From Janthinobacterium sp. TND4EL3 (lineage in GTDB: Bacteria > Pseudomonadota > Gammaproteobacteria > Burkholderiales > Burkholderiaceae_D): a DNA stretch of 64,000 nt. The stretch's first letter is position 1. The number at the start of each line of letters is the position of its first letter. The notes beneath the pieces were generated by a model. That model was not told where the DNA came from and did no database searches. It saw nothing but the letters and a program-made list of their open reading frames with translations. Where the stretch lies: NCBI RefSeq assembly GCF_900156175.1, contig NZ_FTMV01000002.1, positions 1-64,000 on the forward strand, read 5' to 3'. A program made the position numbers and the translations under genes. Below, in pieces: positions 1 to 8,846 of the stretch.

Positions 1-11
1 CCCTTCGGCTT

Positions 12-38
12 AAAAACACGCCGCTTCCCAGCGGTGTG
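12..38 (-). terminator. Intrinsic terminator downstream of the LysR remnant
   Basis: Read on the minus strand, an 8-bp stem (17-24 pairing with 31-38, one A-C mismatch) closes a six-base loop and is followed by a run of five T (complement of 12-16). It lies 13 bases beyond the stop codon of the truncated LysR gene. It is probably the original terminator of that gene, kept after the middle of the gene was lost. Confidence 0.5.
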
Positions 39-51
39 ATGCCATCATCTT

Positions 52-285
52 CTAATTCATTGCCGGGCTCAAGACGGTGCTGGATTTACGCTTACGTTCC
101 AGCTGGTGGGTTGTGCGGTTAAACAACTTTTTTCCCAGCTGATTTTCCAGCAGCTTGATCGAGGCGCTGAGGGCCGGCTGGGTCACGCACAACTCCTGTG
201 CAGCCTTGCTGAAGCTGTTTACCCGGGCTAGGGTGGAAAATGCTTGTAAATGTCGTAAGGAAATCTTCTTGCTCAGTTCATGCAT
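52..285 (-). pseudogene. LysR-family regulator remnant (HTH domain only)
   Basis: The 77-residue product begins with a typical LysR N-terminus: LRHLQAFSTLARVNSFSKAA, then the recognition segment TQPALSASIKLLE and the wing LGKKLFNRTTHQLE. LysR proteins are about 300 residues, and the whole substrate-binding domain is missing here. After residue 63 the sequence turns into an unrelated tail (RKRKSSTVLSPAMN) and stops, with an intrinsic terminator 13 bases further on. This looks like an internal deletion rather than a simple frameshift. It is divergent from the porin/ABC operon and may once have regulated it. A functional HTH-only protein cannot be excluded. Confidence 0.7.
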
Positions 286-512
286 GCGCGTTGTTTATCA
301 AAAAAATTAATGGATTTATAAAAATAAACAAATTTTCTTATCCCGCAATTTACCATATTCTGGACTGGTCCTTACTTGTCTTGAAAGCAACAATTTTCAG
401 AGAAGCGCTTGCCATGCGGCGCCGGCACACGCGGCAGCCAGCATGCAAGGGACGCAGGCAATCACAATAATTCCAAAAAACTCAGGGTGTATTCTTATTT
501 AGGGTGGCGGCG

Positions 513-1628
513 ATGAACAAATGGATGACGGGAACGGTGGTAGTGGGTGGCTTGCTGGCGGCGCAGGGCGCGGCGCAGGCGCAAAGCAGCGTGCAAGTGT
601 ATGGCTTGCTGTCGGCCGGCATCGGCTATGTCTCGGATGAGGGTAACGGCAGCCGCACGCATGCGCTGAGCGGCACGAACCAGAATCCCCGCATCGGCTT
701 CCGCGGGCAGGAAGACCTGGGCGACGGCACCAAGGCCGTCTTCGTGCTGGAGAACGGTTTTAACGTGATGACGGGCACGGCCTCGCAAAGCGGGCGCCTG
801 TTCGGCCGCCAGTCGTATGTGGGCCTGTCGAGCAACGACAAGGGCACGCTGACCCTGGGCCGCCAGTACGAAGCCGTCAAGGACCTGCTGGGCCCGGTGG
901 TGATCGCCAGTAACGGCGTGCACATCGGCGACAACGACAATGGCTACAACAACTTGCGCGTGCAAAATGCCGTCAAGTACGTCAGCCCGAACATCAGCAA
1001 CCTGTCGTTCACGGGCTTGTATGGTTTCAGCGAAAATCCGGCAGACTCGAACCGCAACCGCGTCTACAGCATGGGCGCCGGCTACAAGGTCGATGCCTTC
1101 AGCTGGGCCGTGGCCTATACCAAGATGGATCACCCGAACAGCCCCGATGCGCCGAATGGCGCCATCGGCAACGACTACGGCAGTTCCCTGTTGATCTTCA
1201 ACAAGAGCGCCGTCAAGGGCGCCGGCGTGGACAGCCAGGCCATCGCCGGTACGGGAGGCTTTTATAATGTGGGCAGGACCAAGTTTGGCGCGCTGTACAC
1301 CAACGTGCGCTACCACTACCTGGACCAAAGCAATCTGACCCTGCAAAACGTGGATCTGAACGTGAACCACAAGCTGACGGAAGCGCTGAACCTGGGCGCG
1401 TCGTATTTCTATACCACCGGTAAGTACGACGTGATCAACAAGACGCCGAAATGGCATCAGGTCAACTTCCAGGCCGATTACTTCCTGTCCAAGCGCACCG
1501 ATGTCGCCATCACGTGGAGCTACCAGAAGGCGGCCGGCGATGCGACGTTCGCCCGCGTGTTCGGCTTTGGCGCCTCCGCCGGCAAGACGCAAAGCGTCCT
1601 GATCGTCGGCATGCGACATTATTTCTGA
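513..1628 (+). CDS. Outer-membrane porin, GBP (OmpC-like betaproteobacterial) family
   Basis: About 371 residues. ATG 513 is chosen because AGGGTGG (501-507) sits at ribosome-binding distance; an upstream in-frame GTG at 504 lies inside that site. A signal peptide (MNKWMTGTVVVGGLLAAQGA, cut after QAQ) is followed by SSVQVYGLLSAGIGY, the standard first strand of betaproteobacterial porins. The chain ends RHYF with the terminal Phe needed for BAM assembly. PRIGFRGQEDLG and GRLFGRQSYVGL are family-typical. It is a trimeric diffusion channel by family. The ABC substrate-binding gene starts 57 bases downstream, so it probably admits the substrate of that importer. Confidence 0.93.
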   Translation: MNKWMTGTVVVGGLLAAQGAAQAQSSVQVYGLLSAGIGYVSDEGNGSRTHALSGTNQNPRIGFRGQEDLGDGTKAVFVLENGFNVMTGTASQSGRLFGRQSYVGLSSNDKGTLTLGRQYEAVKDLLGPVVIASNGVHIGDNDNGYNNLRVQNAVKYVSPNISNLSFTGLYGFSENPADSNRNRVYSMGAGYKVDAFSWAVAYTKMDHPNSPDAPNGAIGNDYGSSLLIFNKSAVKGAGVDSQAIAGTGGFYNVGRTKFGALYTNVRYHYLDQSNLTLQNVDLNVNHKLTEALNLGASYFYTTGKYDVINKTPKWHQVNFQADYFLSKRTDVAITWSYQKAAGDATFARVFGFGASAGKTQSVLIVGMRHYF

Positions 1629-1685
1629 TTCTGATTCATCTTTACAGGCGCTGTCCCGCAGCGCCGCCCCCTGAAAGGAAGCATC

Positions 1686-2708
1686 TTGAAAAAGCACCTC
1701 ATGCTGGCGTTGAGCCTAGGCTTGCTGGCCAACGCCGCCCACGCGGAAAAACGCGAGCTGGTCATTTCGGCCTACCCGATTGCCCAGCCCCTGTTCATGA
1801 AGTATGTGTACGAGCCGTTCAAGGCCAAATGCGGTTGCGATATCAAGGTGGAAACGGGGAATAATGCGGACCGCATCGCCAAGCTGGTGGTGCACGCCAA
1901 GAACCCGGTGATCGACCTGGTGCTGCTGTCCGATTCCGGCATGCTGGAGGCGGCGCAGAAGGGCGTCATCCAGCCCATGGATTACTCCAAATTGAGCAAT
2001 TACAAGGCCCTGTACGACGTGGCGAAAAACCCCATCGGCGGCAACTACGCCGTCGGCTACACGCTGTACTCGGTGGGCCTGGTGTACCGCAGCGACAAGA
2101 TCGCCCCGCTGACGTCCTGGAAGGACCTGTGGCGCCCCGAACTGAAGGGCCGCGTCGCCTTCCCCGACGTGAGCACCACGCAGGGTCCCTTGATGCTGCG
2201 CATGGCCGATGCGGCCTGGGGCGGCAAGACGGACGACTACGCCACGGGCTTTGCCAAGATCGTCGGCATGAAGGGCAACGTCGTCACGTTCTCGAAGAAC
2301 AGCGCGCAGCTGGCGGCATTGTTCGCGCAGGATGAAATCTGGGCCGCGCCCGTGGCGCGCTTCACGTGGTCGCAAATGCTCAAGACGGGCCTGCCCCTGA
2401 AGTGGAGCATCCCGGCCGAAGGCCAGGCGGCCGGCATGAACGTGATGGGCATCGTCGCCGGCTCGAAGAATGCGGACCTGGCCTACCAGCTGATGGATTT
2501 CTGGCTGTCCAAGGAAGTGCAGACGCAGCTGGCGACCAACCTGGTCGACTCGCCCGTCAACAAGGACGTGCGCCTGTCCGTGGCGGCCGCGCAATTCAAT
2601 ACCTATGGCCCCGACCAGATCAATTCGCTGAAATTCGTCAAGCCGGAAACCATCATCAAGCAACGCACGAACTGGATGACGCAGTGGAACAAGGCCATGA
2701 GCAAATAG
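1686..2708 (+). CDS. ABC transporter substrate-binding protein, PotD/SBP_bac type
   Basis: 340 residues from a TTG start at 1686, preceded by GAAAGGA at 1674-1680. A signal peptide (KKHLMLALSLGLLANAAHA) directs the protein to the periplasm. The mature chain has the two-lobe periplasmic-binding fold of the spermidine/putrescine and iron(III) families. Recognisable segments include VGLVYRSDKIAPLTSWKDLW and MDFWLSKEVQTQLA near the C-terminus. The polyamine-type family is broad and does not fix the ligand. The nucleoside hydrolase and adenosine deaminase encoded further down the same unit suggest a purine nucleoside or related compound, which is inference. Confidence 0.88.
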   Translation: MKKHLMLALSLGLLANAAHAEKRELVISAYPIAQPLFMKYVYEPFKAKCGCDIKVETGNNADRIAKLVVHAKNPVIDLVLLSDSGMLEAAQKGVIQPMDYSKLSNYKALYDVAKNPIGGNYAVGYTLYSVGLVYRSDKIAPLTSWKDLWRPELKGRVAFPDVSTTQGPLMLRMADAAWGGKTDDYATGFAKIVGMKGNVVTFSKNSAQLAALFAQDEIWAAPVARFTWSQMLKTGLPLKWSIPAEGQAAGMNVMGIVAGSKNADLAYQLMDFWLSKEVQTQLATNLVDSPVNKDVRLSVAAAQFNTYGPDQINSLKFVKPETIIKQRTNWMTQWNKAMSK

Positions 2709-2729
2709 TGGTGACGAGGAGAAAACACC

Positions 2730-3569
2730 ATGTTTGCTGATCCAAAAAAGCGCCTGGGACTGCTGCTGGTCCTGCCCGCGCTGATCTTTATCGTCGTCTG
2801 CTTCCTGCTGCCCGTGCTGGCGCTGCTGGTCGACGCCTTCCGCGTCGGCGACGGCATGCAGTGGGGCGTTGACCGCTTCGTTGCATTCTTTTCGCAGGAA
2901 TTCAACCGCACCATCTTCTGGCGCACCCTGCGCATCGCCGCGCTGGTGACGCTCGCTTCCGTCATCCTCGGCTACCCGGCCGCGCAAGCCGTGGCGCGCG
3001 TGTCGCCGAAGTGGCGCGGGCTGGTGGTGGGCATGATGATCCTGCCGCTGATGGTCTCGCCCATCGCGCGTACCTACGCCTGGATCGTGTTGCTGGGCCG
3101 CAACGGCGCCGTCAACGCGGCGCTCGTCAACATGGGCTTCACGGAAGAGCCGCTGCGTTTGCTGTTCAGCGAATTTGCCGTCTTTGTCGGCCTGCTGCAA
3201 TTGCTGCTGCCCTTGATGCTGATGTCGCTGGCGGGCGCGCTGGAAAACCTGCCGCGCGACGTGGAACCGGCCGCGGCGACGTTGGGCGCCAATCCCTGGC
3301 AAGTATTCTGCAAGGTCACCCTGCCGCTGACGCAGGAAGGCCTGGTCGTCGGCGGCACCCTGGTGTTTACGGGCTGCGTGACGGCCTACGTGACGCCGGC
3401 CCTGCTGGGCGGCACCAAGGTGCTGATGCTGGAAACGCTGCTGTACCAGAAGGTCAGCGTGGAGAGCGACTTTGGCGCCGCCAACGTCATCGCCGTCATC
3501 CTCGTCTGCATGACTTTGCTGGTGAACGCCGGCCTTAAACGTATTTCCTCGAGCCGGAGTTCCGTATGA
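2730..3569 (+). CDS. ABC transporter permease (PotB-like)
   Basis: 279 residues with about six hydrophobic helices; the first is LGLLLVLPALIFIVVCFLLP. The cytoplasmic EAA loop that contacts the ATPase is visible around residues 178-198 (AAATLGANPWQVFCKVTLP). ATG 2730 follows GAGGAG at good distance. The stop overlaps the start of the next permease (ATGA at 3566), the usual coupling of a heterodimeric PotB/PotC-type pair. Confidence 0.9.
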   Translation: MFADPKKRLGLLLVLPALIFIVVCFLLPVLALLVDAFRVGDGMQWGVDRFVAFFSQEFNRTIFWRTLRIAALVTLASVILGYPAAQAVARVSPKWRGLVVGMMILPLMVSPIARTYAWIVLLGRNGAVNAALVNMGFTEEPLRLLFSEFAVFVGLLQLLLPLMLMSLAGALENLPRDVEPAAATLGANPWQVFCKVTLPLTQEGLVVGGTLVFTGCVTAYVTPALLGGTKVLMLETLLYQKVSVESDFGAANVIAVILVCMTLLVNAGLKRISSSRSSV

Positions 3570-4345
3570 AAGAAAGCTTATTCTCGCGCGCCGTCCTGTG
3601 GCTCGTGTTCCTGTTCCTGCTGGGGCCCTTCGCCATCGTCGTGCTGGCCGGCTTTTCCGGCGGGGAAACCCTGGCCTTCCCGCCCGAGTCGTATTCGCTG
3701 CGCTGGATTATCGAAGTGTGGTCGGCGCCGGAGTTCCGCCGCGCCTTCCAGACCAGCCTGGAAATCGGCCTGATCGCCACCGTCATCGCGCTGTTGCTGG
3801 GCATACCCGTCGCGTATGCGTTTTCGCGCATGCCGCCGCCCGGCATCGGCGCCATCCGGCAAATCCTGACGTCGCCGCTGATCATTCCCGCCATCCTCGT
3901 CGGTCTGGGCTTGCTGCACCACCTGGTCTTGACCATCAACGCGCCCGTCTACGTGGGCCTGCTGATCGGCCATATCGCGCTCTTGATTCCGTATTCGGTG
4001 CGCGTCGTGTACGCCAGCCTGGTGAATCTGCGCGTGGATATCGAGGATGCGGCCATCACCCTGGGCGCGTCGCGCCTGCGTGCGTTTTTCATGATCGTGC
4101 TGCCGAATATCCGCAACGCCGTGATCGCCGCCTTCTTCCTCGCCTTCGTCACCTCGTTCAACCAGGTGCCCGTGTCGCTGTTCCTGACGGGGCCGGGCAT
4201 CAGCACCTTGCCCATCGAGATGCTGGGGCATATGGAAAACAGTTTCGATCCGTCGATCGCGGCCCTGTCGACCTTGCTGGTCTTGTTCACCATGGCCTTC
4301 GTGATGGTGACCGAGAAGGTGCTGGGCATTTCTAAATACATGTAA
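3566..4345 (+). CDS. ABC transporter permease (PotC-like)
   Basis: 259 residues, second inner-membrane permease of the importer. It has an N-terminal helix (VLWLVFLFLLGPFAIVVLAG), five further hydrophobic segments and an EAA loop near residues 160-180 (EDAAITLGASRLRAFFMIVL). Translation is coupled to the upstream permease by a 4-base overlap. The ATPase gene begins 13 bases after its stop. Confidence 0.9.
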   Translation: MKESLFSRAVLWLVFLFLLGPFAIVVLAGFSGGETLAFPPESYSLRWIIEVWSAPEFRRAFQTSLEIGLIATVIALLLGIPVAYAFSRMPPPGIGAIRQILTSPLIIPAILVGLGLLHHLVLTINAPVYVGLLIGHIALLIPYSVRVVYASLVNLRVDIEDAAITLGASRLRAFFMIVLPNIRNAVIAAFFLAFVTSFNQVPVSLFLTGPGISTLPIEMLGHMENSFDPSIAALSTLLVLFTMAFVMVTEKVLGISKYM

Positions 4346-4358
4346 GAGGCAATACACG

Positions 4359-5390
4359 ATGAGTTATCTGGAACTGCACAAGCTGAACCTCGGCTACGCC
4401 AAGAACACGACGTCCGTGAAAGACCTGGACCTGCACGTCGAGCAGGGCGAACTGATCTCGCTGCTGGGCCCCAGCGGCTGCGGCAAGACCACCACCATGC
4501 GCGCGATCGCCGGCCTGATGCCGCTGCAGTCGGGCCGCATCGTGCTCGACGGCCGCGAAATCGGCAAGCTGGCGCCGAACAAGCGCAATATCGGCATGGT
4601 CTTCCAGTCGTATGCCCTGTTCCCTCACCTGAATGTATACGACAACATCGCTTTCGGCTTGCGCCTGCGCAAGGTTGCGCCAGCCCTGCTGAAAACGAAA
4701 GTGGAAGCCGTGATCGCCGCCGTGGGCCTGACGGGGTTCGAGACGCGCTTGCCGGCGCAGATGTCCGGCGGCCAGCAGCAGCGCGTAGCGCTGGCGCGCG
4801 CCATCGTCGTCGAGCCGGCCCTGCTGCTGTTGGATGAGCCGCTGTCGAACCTGGACGCCAAGCTGCGCGTGCAGATGCGCGCCGAGCTGCGCCGCATCCA
4901 GCGCGAACTGGGCATCACCATGCTGTACGTGACGCATGACCAGGAAGAAGCGCTGGCCCTGTCCGACCGCATCGTCGTCATGAACGGCGGGCGCATCGAG
5001 CAGCTGGCCGCGCCGGAAGCCGTGTTCAATACCCCGTCGACGCGTTTCGTCGCCAACTTCATGGGTTTCGAAAACCTGTTCGACTACCGCGACGGCGCGC
5101 TGCACCACGCGGGCGCCAGCCTGCCGTACACGTCCCCCGTTGCTGCCGGCACCACGGTGCTGGGCTGGCGTCCGGACAAGGTGCGCGTGTGTGCCGCCGA
5201 CGACGCGGCCGCTCACTACCCGGGCACCGTGCTGGCACGGGGCTTTTTGGGCGACACCGTCGAATACCTGCTGCAAACGCCGCTGGGCCAGGTCAAGGGC
5301 ATTTGCGCGGCCGGCGGCGCCGCCTGGCGCGAAGGCACGGCCGTCTCGTTCGTGCTGCCGTCCGACAGCGCCCTGTGCCTGGCAGCCTAA
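4359..5390 (+). CDS. ABC transporter ATP-binding protein (PotA-like)
   Basis: 343 residues. Walker A GPSGCGKTT is at residues 37-45, the signature MSGGQQQR starts at 135, and Walker B LLLLDEP carries D159/E160. The switch motif LYVTHDQEEA follows. The C-terminal 100 residues are the TOBE-like regulatory domain of the polyamine/iron/maltose ATPase group. It powers import through the two permeases upstream. The nucleoside hydrolase gene starts 18 bases downstream. Confidence 0.93.
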   Translation: MSYLELHKLNLGYAKNTTSVKDLDLHVEQGELISLLGPSGCGKTTTMRAIAGLMPLQSGRIVLDGREIGKLAPNKRNIGMVFQSYALFPHLNVYDNIAFGLRLRKVAPALLKTKVEAVIAAVGLTGFETRLPAQMSGGQQQRVALARAIVVEPALLLLDEPLSNLDAKLRVQMRAELRRIQRELGITMLYVTHDQEEALALSDRIVVMNGGRIEQLAAPEAVFNTPSTRFVANFMGFENLFDYRDGALHHAGASLPYTSPVAAGTTVLGWRPDKVRVCAADDAAAHYPGTVLARGFLGDTVEYLLQTPLGQVKGICAAGGAAWREGTAVSFVLPSDSALCLAA

Positions 5391-5408
5391 CCTCGACTGG
5401 AAACCATC

Positions 5409-6353
5409 ATGACCCAAGCCTTGAAAAAGATCTGGCTCGATACCGACCCCGGTTTCGACGACTGGCTGACGATGTTGCTGCTGGGCAGCAATCCGGACAT
5501 CGAGTGGCTGGGCGTGAGCGTGGTGGCGGGCAATGCGCCCGTCGCCATCACCTACGACAATGCTCTGCGCATCAAGGCCCATGACGGCTTGACGGTGCCC
5601 ATCTACCGCGGCTGCGAAGAGCCGCTTGCCGGCGTCATCGAAACGGCGCAGCGCATCCTCGGCGACAGCGGCATGCCGACGACGGGCGACATCCTGCCGC
5701 CTGGCGCCGCCAGTGATGCTCCCGGCCACGCCGTCGACGCGCTGATCGCCGCCGTGCGCAAGCATCCGGGCCAGATCACCGTCATGGCCATTGCGCCGAT
5801 GACGAACCTGGCGACCGCCCTGAGCCGCGCGCCCGATATCGCCGAAAAAATCGTCGAAATCATCCTGATGGGCGGCTCCACCGACCAGGGCAACCACACG
5901 GCGGCGGCCGAATTCAATATCTATGCGGACCCGGAAGCGGCCGCCCAGGTGTTCAAATCCGGCATCCCGCTGCGCATGTTCGGCCTGAACCTGTGCCGCC
6001 AGCTGCTGGTGACGAATGCGCAAGTGCAGCAGCTGCGCGCCATCGGCACGCCGCGCGCGCAGCGTCTGGCCGGCTACCTGGAAGCGTATGTGCGCATCCG
6101 CAGTGACGACGGCTCCGTGCCCATGCCCATGTACGACCCCGTGGTAGCGCTGTATCTGGAAGCGCCGCAGCTGTTCCAGTTCCAGCCGGCTCACGTGGCC
6201 ATCGAATTGACGGGCGAACTGACGCGCGGCATGACGGTGTGCGAGTTCCGCGTGCCGCGCCGCGCACCCATCAACGCGCAGGTGGCAATGCTGGCCGATG
6301 GCCCCGCCGCCATCGAGCGCCTGATGCGCCGCCTGGCCGCCATTCTCGTCTGA
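5409..6353 (+). CDS. Inosine/uridine-preferring nucleoside hydrolase
   Basis: 314 residues. The calcium-binding signature DTDPGFDDW is at residues 11-19; the family usually has Ala after the second Asp pair and here it is Trp. The middle block MAIAPMTNLATAL and the motif EFNIYADPEAA are also family hallmarks. The enzyme hydrolyses the N-glycosidic bond of nucleosides to free base and ribose. No signal peptide is seen, so it acts in the cytoplasm on nucleoside brought in by the ABC importer encoded just upstream. Exact base specificity cannot be read from the sequence. Confidence 0.9.
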   Translation: MTQALKKIWLDTDPGFDDWLTMLLLGSNPDIEWLGVSVVAGNAPVAITYDNALRIKAHDGLTVPIYRGCEEPLAGVIETAQRILGDSGMPTTGDILPPGAASDAPGHAVDALIAAVRKHPGQITVMAIAPMTNLATALSRAPDIAEKIVEIILMGGSTDQGNHTAAAEFNIYADPEAAAQVFKSGIPLRMFGLNLCRQLLVTNAQVQQLRAIGTPRAQRLAGYLEAYVRIRSDDGSVPMPMYDPVVALYLEAPQLFQFQPAHVAIELTGELTRGMTVCEFRVPRRAPINAQVAMLADGPAAIERLMRRLAAILV

Positions 6354-6378
6354 CCCACTTCACTACGAAACGAGCTTC

Positions 6379-7434
6379 ATGTCTAATTCCCCCCTGAGCA
6401 TCGAACAGTTTTTACGCGCCATGCCGAAAGTGGAGCTGCATTGCCACCTGTTCGGCACGGTGCGCCAGGCGACTTTTCGCGCACTGGCCGCCAAGACGGG
6501 CAATGTCGTCACCCCCGAGGAAATCGACGCGTTCTATACGCGCGGCGACAAGCCCGTGGGCGTGCTGCGCGTGCTGCGCGCGCTCGACGCGCACCTGATC
6601 GTCACGCCGACGGACCTGTATTGCCTCGCCTACGAATACCTGGAAGATGCGCATGGCCACGGCGTGCGCTACGCGGAGTTCTTCTGGAATCCGACCGGCA
6701 CCGTGCGCGTGTCGGGCATCCGCTATGAGGCGGCGCAAGACGCCATCGTGGCCGCCATCCGCGACGCGCAGCGCGATTTTGGCGTGATCGGCCGCTTGAT
6801 CCCCAGCATCGACCGCGAAGCGGCTCCCGCGGAAGCCGTGCAGATGGTGGAATGGATGAAGGCCTACCGCGCGCCGGAAGTGATCGGCATCGGCATCGAC
6901 TACCGCGAAAACGACCGTCCGCCGGAACTGTTCATCGAGGCCTACCGCGCCGCGCGCGAAGCCGGCTTCAAATGCACGGCGCACGCGGGCGAATTCGGCA
7001 TGCCGTGGATGAACGTGGCGACGGCGATAGACGAATTGCAGGTGGACCGGGTCGATCACGGCTACACCATTGTTGATAATCCTCAATTGGCGCAGCGCTG
7101 CGTGGAGCGGGGCCTGGTATTTACCGTGGTGCCCACCAATTCATATTATCTGCGTACCCTGGCGCCCGAACGCTGGGCGCTCGACCACCCGATCCGCGCC
7201 ATGGCCAAGCTGGGCCTGAAACTGCATCCGAACACGGACGACCCGACCCTGCACCACGTGACGCCGACGGGCGCCTGGATGATGATGCGCGAATTCGGCT
7301 TCGGCCTCGACGACATGCGCGGCTTCATGTTGAATGGCCTCGACGCGGCCTGGATAGCCGAGTCCACGCGGCGCGACTGGCGCGCGCAATTTGCGCGCGA
7401 ATTTGACGCGCTGCGGGCAAGAGTCGTCGAGTAA
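6379..7434 (+). CDS. Adenosine deaminase family protein
   Basis: 351 residues. Zinc-binding and catalytic elements of the adenosine/adenine deaminase family are all present: HCH at residues 21-23 (PKVELHCHLFG), HAGE at 202-205, a DHG segment (RVDHGYTI), and NTDDP at 285-289. The second position of the first motif is Cys rather than the usual Leu. It deaminates adenosine, adenine or a related aminopurine in the cytoplasm. It ends the nucleoside operon; its stop is one base from the stop of the convergent ScfR-type regulator. Adenine rather than adenosine as substrate is possible. Confidence 0.87.
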   Translation: MSNSPLSIEQFLRAMPKVELHCHLFGTVRQATFRALAAKTGNVVTPEEIDAFYTRGDKPVGVLRVLRALDAHLIVTPTDLYCLAYEYLEDAHGHGVRYAEFFWNPTGTVRVSGIRYEAAQDAIVAAIRDAQRDFGVIGRLIPSIDREAAPAEAVQMVEWMKAYRAPEVIGIGIDYRENDRPPELFIEAYRAAREAGFKCTAHAGEFGMPWMNVATAIDELQVDRVDHGYTIVDNPQLAQRCVERGLVFTVVPTNSYYLRTLAPERWALDHPIRAMAKLGLKLHPNTDDPTLHHVTPTGAWMMMREFGFGLDDMRGFMLNGLDAAWIAESTRRDWRAQFAREFDALRARVVE

Positions 7435-7435
7435 A

Positions 7436-8818
7436 TCAGGCTGACGCCGGTGGAGGTGCCAGCAGCGACGGAAACGCCCGCTGCGGGCAGCTCTGGCGCT
7501 CGCACACCTTGCAGCCCGTGCCGATGGGCGTGGCGCTGCTGGGATCGTGCAAATCGAGTCCCTTCGAATAGATCAGCCTGTGCGCCTGCGAGATGTCGCA
7601 GCCCAGCGCCACGGCAAACGTCTTGCCGGGCGCCCGGAATCCCGGCGAGGCCGTGCTGACCTGGCGCGCGATCCACAGATAGGTGCAGCCGTCGGGCATG
7701 CTGGCCACTTGCGTGAGCACCTGGCCCGGATGGCTGAAGGCGTCGTAGACGATCCACAGGGGGCAAGTGCCGCCCACCCGTGAAAAGTGAAAGTCCGTGG
7801 CCGACTGGCGCTTCGAGACATTGCCCGCGCGGTCGACGCGCACGAAGAAGAACGGCAGCCCCGCCGCATCGGGGCGCTGCATGGTGCTCAAACGGTGGCA
7901 CACGGCCTCGAAACCCACGCCGAACTGGTGCGCCAGGCGTTCGATATCGTAGGCGCGCGTTTCCGCCGCCTGTAAAAAACGCTGGTAGGGCATCAAGAGG
8001 GCGCCCGCGAAATAATTCGAGAAGGCCAGGCGCGCGCCCGTCTGCGCGGCCGCGCCGGACAACCCCGCCGCCAGCACCAGGGCGTCGATGAGGTCGCTAT
8101 GTTCGAGCAGGCTGATCTGCGCCGCCATCTGGAAGGCGCGCTGGCCGCCCGTCAGGGTGTCGGGCAAAAACAGGATGTGTTGTTGCGCATCAAAGCGGTG
8201 CTTGCGCACCATGCCCGCGTCGCCATCGGACAGCCGCACCTGGATGCCGTGGCGCTCCAGCAAGCGGCCCTGCAGCGCGTCGAGCGTGCGCAGGGCCGGA
8301 TCGAATTCGCCCGCCACCCTTTCGGCCGCCCGGTCCAGCTCATCGATGTAGTTTTGCCGCCGGTTCAGGTATTCGCGCACTTCCTCGTCCGTGGACGGCG
8401 CCGCCGAGCTGGCGCCGCGGCTGCCATCGTCGAGGCGCGCGGCCAGGGTATCGGCCCGTTCCGCCATCACGCGGTAGCGCCGCTGCAAGAGCAAGATCGA
8501 ACGCGCCAGTTCCGGCATGTTTTCCACCAGCATTTTCAATTCCGCCATCGAGGTGGGCGGCGCGTCGGGCAATTCGCCGAACACGTCGCGCACGTCGGCC
8601 ACCAGGCTGGCGCTGTCGTGTTCGGAAAAGATTTGCGGATCGACTCCGAGCACACTGCCGATGCGCAGCAGGATCGGCACCGTCAGCGGGCGCTGGTTGC
8701 GCTCCATCTGGTTCAGGTAGCTGGGCGAGATGCCCAGGGCCTTGGCCAGCGCCACCTGCGTCATGCGCCGTTCTTCGCGCAGCCGCTGCAGGCGCACGCC
8801 CATGAAAACCTTTGCCAT
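7436..8818 (-). CDS. Short-chain fatty acyl-CoA responsive regulator (ScfR/RamB/PrpR family)
   Basis: 460 residues. An N-terminal XRE-type helix-turn-helix (RLQRLREERRMTQVALAKAL, SPSYLNQMERNQRP) is followed by an IrrE-like segment and the C-terminal DUF2083 domain that defines this family. The last 26 residues hold C436, C439 and C444 (GCKVCERQSC), a cysteine cluster conserved in the family. ATG 8818 is chosen for the AGAGGAAA ribosome-binding site. Much longer upstream readings on this strand are antisense to mmsA. RamB and PrpR relatives control glyoxylate, propionate and methylcitrate genes by sensing acyl-CoAs. Divergence from a valine/isobutyrate operon that yields propionyl-CoA fits that role. 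Confidence 0.88.
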   Translation of the reverse strand: MAKVFMGVRLQRLREERRMTQVALAKALGISPSYLNQMERNQRPLTVPILLRIGSVLGVDPQIFSEHDSASLVADVRDVFGELPDAPPTSMAELKMLVENMPELARSILLLQRRYRVMAERADTLAARLDDGSRGASSAAPSTDEEVREYLNRRQNYIDELDRAAERVAGEFDPALRTLDALQGRLLERHGIQVRLSDGDAGMVRKHRFDAQQHILFLPDTLTGGQRAFQMAAQISLLEHSDLIDALVLAAGLSGAAAQTGARLAFSNYFAGALLMPYQRFLQAAETRAYDIERLAHQFGVGFEAVCHRLSTMQRPDAAGLPFFFVRVDRAGNVSKRQSATDFHFSRVGGTCPLWIVYDAFSHPGQVLTQVASMPDGCTYLWIARQVSTASPGFRAPGKTFAVALGCDISQAHRLIYSKGLDLHDPSSATPIGTGCKVCERQSCPQRAFPSLLAPPPASA

Positions 8819-8846
8819 CGCGTTTCCTCTTCCCCGGTTTGTGGAG

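Noticed and set aside
4332-6194. 620-codon minus-strand frame opposite the ABC ATPase and nucleoside hydrolase
   Set aside because: Both plus-strand genes have intact catalytic motifs; the antisense product resembles nothing.
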